From Propionicimonas sp020161015 (GTDB taxonomy: Bacteria; Actinomycetota; Actinomycetes; Propionibacteriales; Propionibacteriaceae), in contig NZ_CAXWGX010000023.1 of assembly GCF_964266745.1 (NCBI RefSeq), positions 186,001 to 250,000 on the forward strand: DNA of 64,000 nt, given 5' to 3'. The notes beneath the pieces were generated by a model. That model saw only the letters and a list, made by a program, of their open reading frames with translations, had not been told where the DNA came from and did not search any database. Position 1 is the stretch's first letter. Each line of letters opens with the position of its first letter. The translations under genes and the position numbers were made by a program. This document shows, piece by piece, positions 52,466-61,957 of the stretch.

Positions 52466-53968
52466 ATGAAGCGCCGCCCCCTGATCATCTCCGCCGTCGC
52501 CGTCGCCCTCGCCACCGGGGTCGGCGGTCTCGTCGTCGCCAACGCCGCGCGTCCGCCCGAGGCCGGCGTGTCGACCGCCGACGTCGTGCGAGGCGACCTG
52601 TCCGCCACCCTGACCGCGCCCGGCAACGTCAGCGCGGGCTTCACCTCCCAGCTGACCATGCGCGGTGCGGCCGGCATCGTCACCAAGGTCTACGTCGCCT
52701 CCGGCGACCAGGTCGAGGCCGGCGACCCACTGGTCGCCATCGACGACACCGCCGCCCGGCAGCAGGTCGATGCCGCGGAGGCCGGGCTGGACGCAGCCCA
52801 CGCTGCCCTGACCACGGCCACCCAGACCCGCACCAGTGCCGAACGAGCTGCCGACAGCGCGGCCGTCGACACGGCCGAGCAGTCGCTGCGCAACGCCGAG
52901 CGCTCATTGTCGGCAGCCCAGGACAACTACCAGTTGGTGGTGTCCCAGCAGGCCCGGCTCGTGGGGGACGCCCAGGATCAGGTGACGGCGACCCAGACCA
53001 CGATGACCGCTCACGAAACGCAGCTGGACGCGGCCAAGGCCGAACTGGCCACCCTCGATCCCGCCGATCCCGCCGACGCCGCCCGGTTCGCCGAGCTCAC
53101 CTCCCAGATCGCCGGCCTGCAGACCCAGCTCGCAACCGACCAGGCCCAGCTTGACGCGGCCAACGCCGCCCTGGCCCAGGCCGAGCGCACCAGGGACACC
53201 GCTGTGCTCCAGGCCCGAACCGCAGTCACCACCCAGGAGGGTGCCCGCGACTCGGCCAAGAAGGCGCTCGCCCAGCAGCGCGCCACCGTCAAGGTCGCCC
53301 AACAGGGCCCTCGGGCCGGGACCGTCGACGCCGCCGAGGCCCAGGTTGCCGCCGCCGAGGTCGTCCTCGACCAGGCCCGGACCGCACTGGCGGCCACGAT
53401 CCTGCACGCGCCGTTCGATGCGTCGGTGTCGACGGTGAACGCGGTCGTCGGCCAACCCAGCTCGGCCGGCGTGGCGGCCGGCTCGGGCGCATCGGAGGGC
53501 GTGGTCACGTTGGTCGATCCGGACGCGCTGACGGTCGCAGCCTCCGTGGCCGAGGCTGACGCCGTCGGACTGGCCGTCGGCCAGCCGGCCACGGTCGTCC
53601 TGCCGGCCTCCGGCGCCCAGCTGGTCGGGACGGTCGCCGCGATCGATCCGGCCAGCACGGTCGACGCGAACGTGGTCACCTACCGCACGACGATCTCGCT
53701 GACCGGCGACACGACGGCGGTGAGGGTCGGCCAGACCGCCACCGTCACGATCACCACCGCGACCGCCTCCGGCGTGCTGAAGGTGCCCTCCAGCGCAGTG
53801 CTGACCGAGAACGGCCGGACCTGGGTGGTCCGGGTCGATGGCGCCGAGCAGACGAAGGTGCCGGTCGGCACCGGCCTGGTCACCGCGACCGACACCGAGA
53901 TCACCGACGGGCTCGAGGTCGGCGACAAGGTGGTTCTCACCGCGGGGACGACGGGGGGCGCGAAGTGA
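52466..53968 (+). CDS. MacA-like periplasmic adaptor (HlyD family)
   Basis: 500 residues. N-terminal signal anchor (residues 6-26), a lipoyl half (GDQVEAGDPLVAID), a very long helical hairpin of about 200 residues (rich in Gln, Ala, Thr), then the second lipoyl half (HAPFDASVSTVN), beta-barrel and membrane-proximal domains. First gene of a MacAB-type export operon divergent from the two-component genes. Stop overlaps the ATPase start. Confidence 0.88.
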   Translation: MKRRPLIISAVAVALATGVGGLVVANAARPPEAGVSTADVVRGDLSATLTAPGNVSAGFTSQLTMRGAAGIVTKVYVASGDQVEAGDPLVAIDDTAARQQVDAAEAGLDAAHAALTTATQTRTSAERAADSAAVDTAEQSLRNAERSLSAAQDNYQLVVSQQARLVGDAQDQVTATQTTMTAHETQLDAAKAELATLDPADPADAARFAELTSQIAGLQTQLATDQAQLDAANAALAQAERTRDTAVLQARTAVTTQEGARDSAKKALAQQRATVKVAQQGPRAGTVDAAEAQVAAAEVVLDQARTALAATILHAPFDASVSTVNAVVGQPSSAGVAAGSGASEGVVTLVDPDALTVAASVAEADAVGLAVGQPATVVLPASGAQLVGTVAAIDPASTVDANVVTYRTTISLTGDTTAVRVGQTATVTITTATASGVLKVPSSAVLTENGRTWVVRVDGAEQTKVPVGTGLVTATDTEITDGLEVGDKVVLTAGTTGGAK

Positions 53969-54705
53969 CCCGGCCGGCGGTGATCGAGGTCTCCGATCTG
54001 CGCAAGACCTACCAGCAGGGTGACTCGGAGGTCCACGCCGTGGACGGCGTCAGCTTCAGGGTCGAGCTCGGCGACTACGTCGCGATCATGGGTGCGTCGG
54101 GCTCGGGCAAGTCGACGATGATGAACATCCTCGGGTGCCTGGACGAGCCCACCTCGGGAACCTACCTCCTCGACGGCGTGGACGTCCGCGAGCTCGACGA
54201 TCGGGCGCTGGCCCGGATTCGCAACCGCAAGGTGGGTTTCATCTTCCAGCATTTCAACCTGATCGCCCGCACCAGTGCGCTGGAGAACGTCGAGCTGCCG
54301 CTCGCCTACGCCGGCGTTCCCCCCGCCGAGCGGCACCGGCGCGCCGTCAGCGCACTCACCCAGGTCGGGCTGGCCAACCGCCTCGGCCACACCTCGGCGC
54401 AGCTGTCCGGAGGTCAGCAGCAGCGGGTGTCGATCGCCCGGGCGATCGTCGGCGAACCGGTGCTGCTGCTGGCCGACGAGCCGACCGGCGCGCTGGACAG
54501 CCACAGCACCGCCGAGGTGCTGGAGCTGTTCGACGGCCTCTCGGTCGAGGGACGGACGCTGGTCGTCATCACCCACGAGGACGAGGTGGCCGCCCACGCC
54601 AAGCGGGTGCTGCGGATGCGGGACGGACGCATCGAGTCCGACCGCCGCCAGGCCGCCGTCGCTGACCCACCACCCTGCTGGAACCGGCTGGAGGCGGCCG
54701 GATGA
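53965..54705 (+). CDS. ABC transporter ATP-binding protein, MacB/LolD-type
   Basis: 246 residues: Walker A GASGSGKST, signature LSGGQQQRVSIARA, Walker B LLADEPTGALD and switch His in VITHEDE. The motif set is complete, the usual one of MacB/LolD-type mechanotransmitters. GTG start overlaps the adaptor stop by 4 bases and its stop overlaps the permease ATG. It energises export of a peptide or antibiotic. Confidence 0.93.
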   Translation: MTRPAVIEVSDLRKTYQQGDSEVHAVDGVSFRVELGDYVAIMGASGSGKSTMMNILGCLDEPTSGTYLLDGVDVRELDDRALARIRNRKVGFIFQHFNLIARTSALENVELPLAYAGVPPAERHRRAVSALTQVGLANRLGHTSAQLSGGQQQRVSIARAIVGEPVLLLADEPTGALDSHSTAEVLELFDGLSVEGRTLVVITHEDEVAAHAKRVLRMRDGRIESDRRQAAVADPPPCWNRLEAAG

Positions 54706-55964
54706 ACCTCACCGAGAGCCTCCGGTTCGCCTGGCGCGGGGTCACCGCGAACAAGGTGCGCAGCGCGCTGACCATGCTCGGGGTGCTGATCGGCGTAGCC
54801 GCGGTGATCGTCCTGGTGGCGGTCGGGAACGGCGCCAGCCGCAGCGTCACCTCCACCCTGAGCAGCCTGGGCACGAACACCCTCACCGTCACACCGGGAA
54901 CCAGCACCACCTCCGGCTTGCTCGGACTCAGGCGGACCGAGGTCAGCACGGGCACGGAGGCCGGCACCAGGACCCGTCCGGCCAGCCTGACCAGCGAGGA
55001 TGCGGCGGCCCTGGCCGATCCTAGACTGGCCACCGACGTGACCGCGGCCGCAGCGGTGGTGTCGCCGGCCGGGGTGGTCGCGACGTACTCCGGCGCGTCC
55101 CACCAGATCGCCAGCACGATCGGGACCACCAGCACCTATCTGGCGATCTCGAACGACCAGGTCTCGGCCGGGCGCACCTTCACCGCCACCGACGAGCAGG
55201 CCCACGCCAGGGTCGTGCTGGTCGGCACCAGCGTCGCCGAAGCGCTCGGCGTCGAGCCGGCCGAAGCCCTGCTTGGTCACGACATCGAGCTCAACGGCAC
55301 CCCGTTCACGGTGATCGGGATCCTCGTCGAGAAGGGCTCGGCCGGCGCACGCGACTCCGACGACCGGGTGATCGCGCCGCTCACCGCGGTCCAGGACCGG
55401 ATCTCCGGCTACGGCGATCTGAGCAGCATCGCCGTGCAGGCCGGCAGTGCCGACACGGTGACCGACGCGCAGGCGCAGGTCGAGGCGATCCTCGACCAGC
55501 GGCACCGGACCTCTTCGGAGGACCGCGACTTCACGGTGATCACGTCGGCCAGCATGCTGTCGGCGGCCAGTTCGATCACCGGCACCCTGACGATCATGCT
55601 CGGTGCCATCGCAGCGATCTCCCTGCTGGTCGGCGGCATCGGGGTGATGAACATCATGCTGGTCACGGTCACCGAGCGCACCCGGGAGATCGGCGTCCGC
55701 AAGGCGATCGGAGCCGACCGCTCGGAGATCATCCTCCAGTTCCTGATCGAGGCCACGCTGCTGTCGGTGATCGGCGGGCTCGCAGGGATGGCCCTCGGCG
55801 CCCTCCTCTGCCAGGTCCGGATCGCCGGCTTCCAGCTGGTGATCGACCCGTGGTCGGTGCTGATCGCGTTCGGCTTCGCGCTGGCGGTCGGCCTCTTCTT
55901 CGGGATCTACCCGGCCACCCGCGCCGCCGCTCTTCGCCCGATCGACGCACTACGCCACGAATGA
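54702..55964 (+). CDS. MacB-type ABC permease (FtsX domain)
   Basis: 420 residues: one N-terminal helix, a large periplasmic domain (MacB_PCD) and three C-terminal helices with the FtsX-type region RTREIGVRKAIGA. Together with its ATPase and adaptor it forms a MacAB-like pump. The ATPase is a separate gene, as in Gram-positive systems. Overlaps the ATPase stop and the next start by 4 bases each. Confidence 0.93.
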   Translation: MNLTESLRFAWRGVTANKVRSALTMLGVLIGVAAVIVLVAVGNGASRSVTSTLSSLGTNTLTVTPGTSTTSGLLGLRRTEVSTGTEAGTRTRPASLTSEDAAALADPRLATDVTAAAAVVSPAGVVATYSGASHQIASTIGTTSTYLAISNDQVSAGRTFTATDEQAHARVVLVGTSVAEALGVEPAEALLGHDIELNGTPFTVIGILVEKGSAGARDSDDRVIAPLTAVQDRISGYGDLSSIAVQAGSADTVTDAQAQVEAILDQRHRTSSEDRDFTVITSASMLSAASSITGTLTIMLGAIAAISLLVGGIGVMNIMLVTVTERTREIGVRKAIGADRSEIILQFLIEATLLSVIGGLAGMALGALLCQVRIAGFQLVIDPWSVLIAFGFALAVGLFFGIYPATRAAALRPIDALRHE

Positions 55965-56512
55965 CCATGGAGAGACCGATGAGGTACGTCCGAATCGCCG
56001 TCGTCGCGGCGGCCGTCCTGGCCGTCGTGGGCGCTGCCGCGGAGACCACGGCCCGCTATGCCGTGAGCGAGCAGTTGGCGGCTCGGGCTCCGGTCGGCGT
56101 CGAGCTACGGCTCAACGGGTTTGCGCTGCCCGGACTGTTCGCCGGTTCCGTCCCGGTGACCGCCGGAATCGACGAGCGCGCCCTGGCGCGGCTCGGCGAC
56201 GCCACCGACGTGGAGATCGACGACAGTGTCCGGATCACCACGCAGCGCAAGACCCCTCTCGGGCCCGTGCCGGTCACCGTCGAGTTGCAGCCGGAGGTCA
56301 GCGACGGGCGGCTGGTGTTCAGCGTCGCCTCCGCCACCGCTGCCGGCGTCGAACTGCCTGAGCGGCAGCGCGCGAAGCTTGCCGCACGGCTCGGGACGCC
56401 CACGATCGCCGGGCAGTGCCTGCTCGCGACGGCCGTCCGGCTCCAGGACCACCGCCTCGTGGTCGACGCGTCCGTCCCGATCCGTCCCGACGGCTCGGGC
56501 CGCTGCCCTTGA
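55961..56512 (+). CDS. DUF2993 (LmeA-like) protein
   Basis: 183 residues. One N-terminal membrane helix (RIAVVAAAVLAVVGAAAETTA), then a beta-rich DUF2993 domain with the short segments LNGFALPGLFAGSVPV and VEIDDSVRI. DUF2993 proteins (LmeA-like) act in lipid handling of the envelope. ATG 55961 overlaps the permease stop; ATG 55979 after GGAGAG is an alternative. Its place at the end of a MacAB operon suggests it acts on the same substrate. Confidence 0.72.
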   Translation: MTMERPMRYVRIAVVAAAVLAVVGAAAETTARYAVSEQLAARAPVGVELRLNGFALPGLFAGSVPVTAGIDERALARLGDATDVEIDDSVRITTQRKTPLGPVPVTVELQPEVSDGRLVFSVASATAAGVELPERQRAKLAARLGTPTIAGQCLLATAVRLQDHRLVVDASVPIRPDGSGRCP

Positions 56513-57110
56513 ATCGACCGGGCCCGGTCAGGCGAGGAGTTGCTCGCCGAGGTAGCAGGGGCGTCGGGATTCGGCCACCTCTCGGCGCGTCGACGGCCCG
56601 GCGGCACCACCCGCACTCGACCGTCTGCCCGGCTCGCCGCGAACCCAGCCCGCCGCCGGAATCGGTGGGTTCGTCATGCCCACGCCTCCGCTGGTGCCAC
56701 CGATCGTGCGGCCACGTCGAGCAGATTTCCTCCAGGCCAGCGCGCGCGTGACACCCGGGCGCGGGGTGGAGCGATGGCTTTCCGCGGCGAGCCAGATGTC
56801 CGGCCCATGGGACGGCCGGCGGGACGGCACCTGTGGTCGACAGGCATTCTCGCGCGACTGATCCTGGAGATCTCCACCGGCCCCGACCCCGCCAAGCTCA
56901 GCGCACACGGGTCCATCTCGCTGGGCTAGCGACACCGACGAGGCGTCATCGACGGGGCACGGACGCGGGGGATAACCCCCGTGCCAATTGGGGAGGCCGC
57001 CGGATGCCGGCCGCCCCTAGGGTGTCCCTAGTGTGATGTCACCGGCCCGGACACGGCTCGAAGCCACGACCGCAGGCCGCCATCGCCCCGCAAGTGAGAG
57101 AAGACTCCCG
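56513..57110. other. Gene-free stretch before the NarL-type kinase
   Basis: One 129-codon frame (56540-56929) has no family match or ribosome site and is not called. A short hairpin, CGGGGG ATAA CCCCCG, lies at 56966-56981, and TAGGGT/TAGTGT elements just before the kinase could be its promoter. Confidence 0.4.
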
Positions 57111-58481
57111 ATGCCCCACGACCGCCCCGAGGACGCCTCCTGGCTCCATCGCTACGTCACCGCCTGGGGCCGGGCCCCGGGCACGTCCGCCTTCCTGATC
57201 GCCAGCTTCGTCGTCTCGATGGTCGCGATCTCGGTGCTCAGCGCCGTGTTCTTCGCCGGCCTGGGAATGGTCATCCTCCTGGTCGGACTGCCGCTGATGA
57301 CCGGTGCGCTCCTGCTCGCCCGCGGGTTCGGCGTCGCCGAGCGGGCCATGCTGGGCTGGACCGGGCTGCCGGAGGTCGCCGAGCCCGAGTGGCGCCGTCC
57401 CGTCGCCGACACGCACTGGCTCTCCCGCCTGCTCGCCCCGCTGCGGTCGGGCCACTACTGGTCCTACCTGCTGCACGGGCTGATCATCAACCCGATCGTC
57501 AGCACCGTCACCTTCTCGCTCGCGGTCACGTGGTGGGCGACCACCCTGGGCGGGCTGACCTACTGGTTCTGGCAGGCCTTCCTCCCCGACCCCTCGGTGA
57601 ACGACTGGCCGGGCTGGCTGCAGGCCCAGCTGCCCTTCCTCCAGGGCGCGACCGTCCGCGCGGTGGAGAGCGTGGCGTACCTCGGGACCGGGATCCTCTT
57701 CGGCATCACGCTGCCGTGGGTGATCAACGGGCTGGGTCGCCTGCGCCACGCGATCGCGGCCGCCCTGCTCGGACGCTGGCCTTCCGACGAGCTCGCCGCA
57801 CGGGCGGACGCGGAGGCGCGGGCCCGCCAATCGGCGGTCACCGCCGAGGACTCCGCCATGCGACGCCTCGAGCGTGACCTGCACGACGGCCCCCAGCAGC
57901 GGCTGGTGCGGCTCCAGATGGACCTCGCCGCCACCGAGCGGCAGGCGGTCGCCGGTGACACCGACCGCGCCGCCGCCCTCGCCCGCGAGGCGCAGCAGCA
58001 GGCCAAGGCCGCACTCGACGAACTCCGCGCCCTGTCCCGCGGGGTCGCCCCGCCGCTCCTGGCCGACCGTGGCCTCCTGGCCGCCCTGACCGCGCTGGCC
58101 GAGGAGAGCCCGCTGCCGGTGGGCACCGACCTCGATCCCGCCCTGGATGAGGCCGTCCCGCCGGAGGTCGCCCGCGCGGTGTACTTCGTCGTCGCCGAGC
58201 TGTTGACCAACGCCGCCAAGCACTCCGGCGCCCGCGAGGTCGCCGTGAGCGCCCGCGTCCAGCGGGACGAGCCGAGCCGCCTGCGGGCGAGTGTCACCGA
58301 CGACGGTCGCGGGGGAGCGGTGGTCGGCGACGGCCACGGTCTGGCCGGGCTCCAGGAGCGTCTCCACGGACTGCGGGGCGCCCTGACGCTGGAGAGCCCT
58401 CCGGGTGGTCCGACCCGCGTCGACATCGTCGTCCCGCTCGCGCTGGGGGCTCGCCCGGCCACGCCGGCGTCCCTATCCTGA
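57111..58481 (+). CDS. NarL-type sensor histidine kinase
   Basis: 456 residues. Four to six membrane helices in the first 230 residues, in the DUF sensor style of LiaS/DesK-like kinases; HisKA_3 dimerisation helix with phospho-acceptor His in ERDLHDGPQQRL; HATPase-c with AELLTNAAKHS, DDGRGG and GHGLAGLQERL. It phosphorylates the response regulator next to it. ATG at 57111 is preceded by GAGAGAAGA; frame open to 57033 but that part is not conserved-looking. Confidence 0.9.
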   Translation: MPHDRPEDASWLHRYVTAWGRAPGTSAFLIASFVVSMVAISVLSAVFFAGLGMVILLVGLPLMTGALLLARGFGVAERAMLGWTGLPEVAEPEWRRPVADTHWLSRLLAPLRSGHYWSYLLHGLIINPIVSTVTFSLAVTWWATTLGGLTYWFWQAFLPDPSVNDWPGWLQAQLPFLQGATVRAVESVAYLGTGILFGITLPWVINGLGRLRHAIAAALLGRWPSDELAARADAEARARQSAVTAEDSAMRRLERDLHDGPQQRLVRLQMDLAATERQAVAGDTDRAAALAREAQQQAKAALDELRALSRGVAPPLLADRGLLAALTALAEESPLPVGTDLDPALDEAVPPEVARAVYFVVAELLTNAAKHSGAREVAVSARVQRDEPSRLRASVTDDGRGGAVVGDGHGLAGLQERLHGLRGALTLESPPGGPTRVDIVVPLALGARPATPASLS

Positions 58482-58485
58482 GCGG

Positions 58486-59163
58486 GTGGCCCCGAACGCT
58501 CCCACCGCTGGCGCGGGCACGATCCGCATCCTGCTCGTCGAGGACTCGGTGCTGCTCCGCGAGGGCCTGGCGCGCCTGTTCGAGGAGGCCGGCTACCTGA
58601 CGGTCGGGGCCTTCGCGGACGCCGACGACATCGTCGGGCGGGTGCGCGCGGCCGAACCGGACGTCGTGGTGATCGACGTCCGGCTCCCCCCGGGCTACCA
58701 CGACGAGGGGATCAGGGCTGCGCTCGAGCTGAGGCGCAGCCTCCCGTCGGTGGCGGTGCTGGTGCTCAGCCAGTACGTGGAGACGATCTACGCCAGGGAG
58801 CTGCTCGCCGACGCTCGTGGTGGCGTCGGGTACCTGCTCAAGGACCGGGTGACCTCACTGGCCGAGTTCACCGAGGCCGTCCGGCGCGTCCACGAGGGCG
58901 GGACGGTGCTCGACCCGTTGGTCGTCAAACGACTGGTGGCGACAGCCAGGGACCCGCTCGCGGCACTGACGCCGCGGGAGCTGGAAGTCCTCGAGCTGAT
59001 CGCCGAAGGCCGCAGCAACGCCAGCATCGCCGAACGTCTCACGATCGGCACCGGGGCGGTGGAGAAGAACGTCAGCGCGATCTTCGCCAAGCTCGACCTC
59101 GCCGAGTCCCTCTCCGACAACCGCCGGGTGCTCGCGGTGCTGGCCTACCTGCAACGTCCCTGA
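58486..59163 (+). CDS. NarL-family response regulator
   Basis: 225 residues. Receiver with LVEDSVLLREG acidic pocket and phospho-acceptor Asp in VVVIDVRLPP; LuxR-type HTH at the end (LTPRELEVLELIAEGRSNASIAERLTIGTGAVEKNVSAIFAKLD). GTG start is 4 bases after the kinase stop. The pair likely senses envelope stress; target genes unknown. Confidence 0.93.
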   Translation: MAPNAPTAGAGTIRILLVEDSVLLREGLARLFEEAGYLTVGAFADADDIVGRVRAAEPDVVVIDVRLPPGYHDEGIRAALELRRSLPSVAVLVLSQYVETIYARELLADARGGVGYLLKDRVTSLAEFTEAVRRVHEGGTVLDPLVVKRLVATARDPLAALTPRELEVLELIAEGRSNASIAERLTIGTGAVEKNVSAIFAKLDLAESLSDNRRVLAVLAYLQRP

Positions 59164-59375
59164 CCGGCCGGTCGCGCGCGGTGGCCCGGCTCGACACGGG
59201 CGAGCTGGGCGTTCGCGTCCGCCTGCGGTGTACACCGACCCGGCCGGAGAACACCGGTGGTGCTTCCTCTCTGCGCGACCGGGTCGGTGCGCGGGCCGGT
59301 TCGGGGTGATCCGTGTAGCTGATCTCCTCGACGGGCTACGCTGAGCGAGCGCCCGCTCAGGGCCGTTCCGGCTCG

Positions 59376-59410
59376 CGTCCCGGCGCCATATTCCACATGG
59401 CGCCGGGACG
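59376..59410 (-). terminator. Terminator of the Gly-rich permease gene
   Basis: Perfect 14-base arms CGTCCCGGCGCCAT and ATGGCGCCGGGACG around a 7-base loop, 15 bases after the permease stop on the minus strand. A second hairpin, CTGAGCG/CGCTCAG, follows at 59341-59360. No T run. Confidence 0.7.
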
Positions 59411-59425
59411 TCCGTGCGTCACCGC

Positions 59426-60409
59426 TCAGGCGGCTCCGCCCACCGCCAGCAGGCAGAGCGCGACCAGGGTGTTGCCGACCCAGATGGCAAAGGCCGGCGG
59501 GTCGATGTGGGTGTTGCCTCGGGCCAGGAAGAGGCGCTGGAACAACTCGCCCAGCCCTCCGGCGATGGCACCGAACACGGCGCCGATCAGGATCGCACCC
59601 ACCGCCGCACCGGGGTTCCAGCCGGCCGCGACGATGGTCGGAGCGCCTGCCACGACCGGGTAGAAGGCGACCGCAGCGAGACCGCCGATGTTCGTCATGT
59701 GGTGGGTGACCGGTGTCGACCAGCCCATGTTGAGGAACGCGATGGTGATGGCCGAGACGCCGAATGCGAGCGTGTTCGCCGAGCCGCCGATCGAGGGCAG
59801 ATGGGTTGCCAGCATGATCGAGACGCCCGCCGCGAACAGGCCGGCCAGGGCGCCGAGGGTCAGGAACTGGCTGGGCTTCTCCTGGAAGCGCACCCAGCAG
59901 TTGGCATCGTCGACGCCGAGCAGGCCGTTCGTGCCGGGCTTCTTCGCGTTGAGCAGGGACGGCGTCCCGAACATGAGTCGGGCGATCATGCCCGAGAGCA
60001 CGACCGCGAGCGCAACGCCGTCCGTGTGGCCACCGAACCAGGGGATCAGGGCGATGCCCTGCTGGATCGCGAAACCGAGCGCGCCGAACAGCGCGCCGAC
60101 CATCAGGACGTCGACCTTGCCGAGCTTCGCCAGCGGCGTACCGACGTCGCGGCCGGTCTCCAGGTAGCCCTTCTTGGCCGCGTAGCCCGCCGCCGCGACA
60201 CCGCCGGCGAAGGCGACGTGCGGGCCGAGGAACGGGCCGAAGGCGACGTAGCTGAACAGCATCGTGCTCATGTTCGGATCTCCGGCGACGGCGGCGCCGA
60301 TCCCGCCCATCAGGACGAAACCGACCATCGCGAAGGCGAAGTTGGCGCCGAACGCGGCGCCGATGAGGCCACCGCCGAGAGATGCGATGAGCATGAACAG
60401 GAACTCCAT
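59426..60409 (-). CDS. Glycine-rich polytopic membrane protein (permease-like)
   Basis: 327 residues with about nine helices packed with Gly, Ala and Val and short polar loops, for example SLGGGLIGAAFGANFAFAM and NMGWSTPVTHHMTNIGG. Not assigned to a named transporter class; it may be a channel-like permease for a small metabolite. ATG after AGAGGA. It lies downstream of the DeoR gene in the same direction; repeats in its promoter suggest control by DeoR. Confidence 0.72.
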   Translation of the reverse strand: MEFLFMLIASLGGGLIGAAFGANFAFAMVGFVLMGGIGAAVAGDPNMSTMLFSYVAFGPFLGPHVAFAGGVAAAGYAAKKGYLETGRDVGTPLAKLGKVDVLMVGALFGALGFAIQQGIALIPWFGGHTDGVALAVVLSGMIARLMFGTPSLLNAKKPGTNGLLGVDDANCWVRFQEKPSQFLTLGALAGLFAAGVSIMLATHLPSIGGSANTLAFGVSAITIAFLNMGWSTPVTHHMTNIGGLAAVAFYPVVAGAPTIVAAGWNPGAAVGAILIGAVFGAIAGGLGELFQRLFLARGNTHIDPPAFAIWVGNTLVALCLLAVGGAA

Positions 60410-60756
60410 AGGTCCTCTTCCTTCACAGGTATGCGTTGCGCCAGCTTCCCGAGCGGGTGCCGGAAGGAGCGCCGGCTCGGAGGTGCTCCCGGGCGGATCA
60501 CCGAGCGAGGGCGTTCCCTCAGGCAAGGCCCTCGCGACGATGCGAGGCCCACAACTGAAAGAAAAACTACACTAAAAGTGAAGAGACGCTGTCGGGTTCG
60601 CGCTACTCGCCGTCAGTTTGTGCAGCGAATGTGAAGACGCTGAACGTTTGTGAAGTGCGCGCGAGAGGACGGTCGGCGTCCGACGGTGCCTACCGGCAGG
60701 TGATTGCGCCGACGGAGAAGCGCGGTGCTCTCCCGCCACGAGTCAGAGGACGGACG
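60410..60756. promoter_or_regulatory. Promoter region with repeated DeoR-type sites
   Basis: No gene. GTGAAGAGACGCTG (60578-60591) and GTGAAGACGCTG (60631-60642) are near-copies, and TTTGTGAAGTGC (60647-60658) is a partial third copy. Spaced direct repeats of this sort are typical of DeoR-family operators and lie upstream of the permease. Confidence 0.5.
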
Positions 60757-61791
60757 TCACGACCTCGACGGCAGGATCCCCACCGAGGCTGATGGCTGCG
60801 ATCCACCTCTGTAGCCGCGGATGGTCGCGCCGCAGTGCGGGCACGTTGTCTTGGCGCCGCCCGTCAGGAAGAACTCACGAGCCTCCGCGGGGGTGAGCTC
60901 TCGCCGCGGCGATTGTCCGTCGTCCTCGTGGACCAGGCGCCACACGCCATCCAGGTGGAGGCGGAAGGAGAGGCCCGCACAGTACGGGCAGGTGGGGTGC
61001 TCGGCCATCGTGACCGTTGGGACGGCTTCCCGCAGGATGGCCAGCTGCTCGGCGCTGGTATCGGGGTCGACCACGGCCTCGGCGAAGTCCGACAGCGAGC
61101 CGAACCGGTGCAGCGCGGTGACGGCCCAGTCGGTGTGGTCGACAAGGAGCACCGGGGTGATCGAGGACGCGATCATGGCTTGCTTCACCTGGGACACGGC
61201 CTCGACCGGGTGGAAGCACCCGCTCGCACTGATCCCGGTGACCCCGATCAGGCTGTAGTCCGCCCGGAGGCCGGCGACCATGTCGATCGCGGCCTTGCCG
61301 ACGAGGGACTCGCTGGCGGCGTGGTACTCCCCTCCGGTCAGCAAGAGGCGGATGCCGGGCGCCCGCTTCAACTCCTTCGCCACTGCCAGGGAGTCCGTGA
61401 TCACCGTGAGCTCCTGGTCGAGCAGCTCGCGCGAGATCTCGACGGCCGCGGTGGAGCAGTCCATGATCACCGTGCTCCCGGAAGGGATCCGTTTGATCAC
61501 GGCATCGGCGATAGCGGCCTTGCCACGGGCATGCTGCGTGGGGTCCGACAGGGCGTCCGTGTCGTTCTTTCGGTGTGGGGGCGCAAGGGAGACGAGCCCT
61601 CTCTGGGAGCGGGTCAGCTGCCCGGACTTCTCCAGGGCCCACAGGTCGCGATAGATGGTGACGCTGGACACGCCGGTCTGGGTCGCGAGGTCCTCCACGC
61701 TGATCGCACCGGCCGCCGTCACGAGGTCGACCACCTGGCGGCGACGGGCGCGGACCGACTTCGCCGACGACCGTCCCACACCCGCTGCCAT
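60757..61791 (-). CDS. DeoR-family regulator with C-terminal zinc ribbon
   Basis: 344 residues against the family's usual 250. HTH at residues 20-60 (VEDLATQTGVSSVTIYRDLWALE), a DeoR effector domain (IMDCSTAAVEIS, LLTGGEYHAASESLVG, GVTGISASGCFHP, LLVDHTDW), and an added tail of about 90 residues with CPYC and CPHCGA pairs like a zinc ribbon. The effector is probably a sugar phosphate. The tail is unusual and may sense redox or metal. The next gene downstream is the permease. Confidence 0.88.
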   Translation of the reverse strand: MAAGVGRSSAKSVRARRRQVVDLVTAAGAISVEDLATQTGVSSVTIYRDLWALEKSGQLTRSQRGLVSLAPPHRKNDTDALSDPTQHARGKAAIADAVIKRIPSGSTVIMDCSTAAVEISRELLDQELTVITDSLAVAKELKRAPGIRLLLTGGEYHAASESLVGKAAIDMVAGLRADYSLIGVTGISASGCFHPVEAVSQVKQAMIASSITPVLLVDHTDWAVTALHRFGSLSDFAEAVVDPDTSAEQLAILREAVPTVTMAEHPTCPYCAGLSFRLHLDGVWRLVHEDDGQSPRRELTPAEAREFFLTGGAKTTCPHCGATIRGYRGGSQPSASVGILPSRS

Positions 61792-61957
61792 CGCTCGAAC
61801 CTCCTGCCCGAAGTGTAGACCGGGGTCACCTCACCAGCCGGGGTGCGGCAGGCTCCCTCGTTGTGTCGTCGAAGGCCGACTGGAAGCCCGCGATTGCCCT
61901 GGGGCTCGAGCTCCATCAGCGTGCGCGGACGGCCGATGCGCGCGCTGTGACGCGCTG

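Noticed and set aside
56540..56929. 129-codon frame between the DUF2993 and NarL-type kinase genes
   Set aside because: No domain, no ribosome site and an Arg/Pro-rich composition typical of random high-GC frames; the end ILEISTGPDPAKL could be an old fragment but this cannot be supported.
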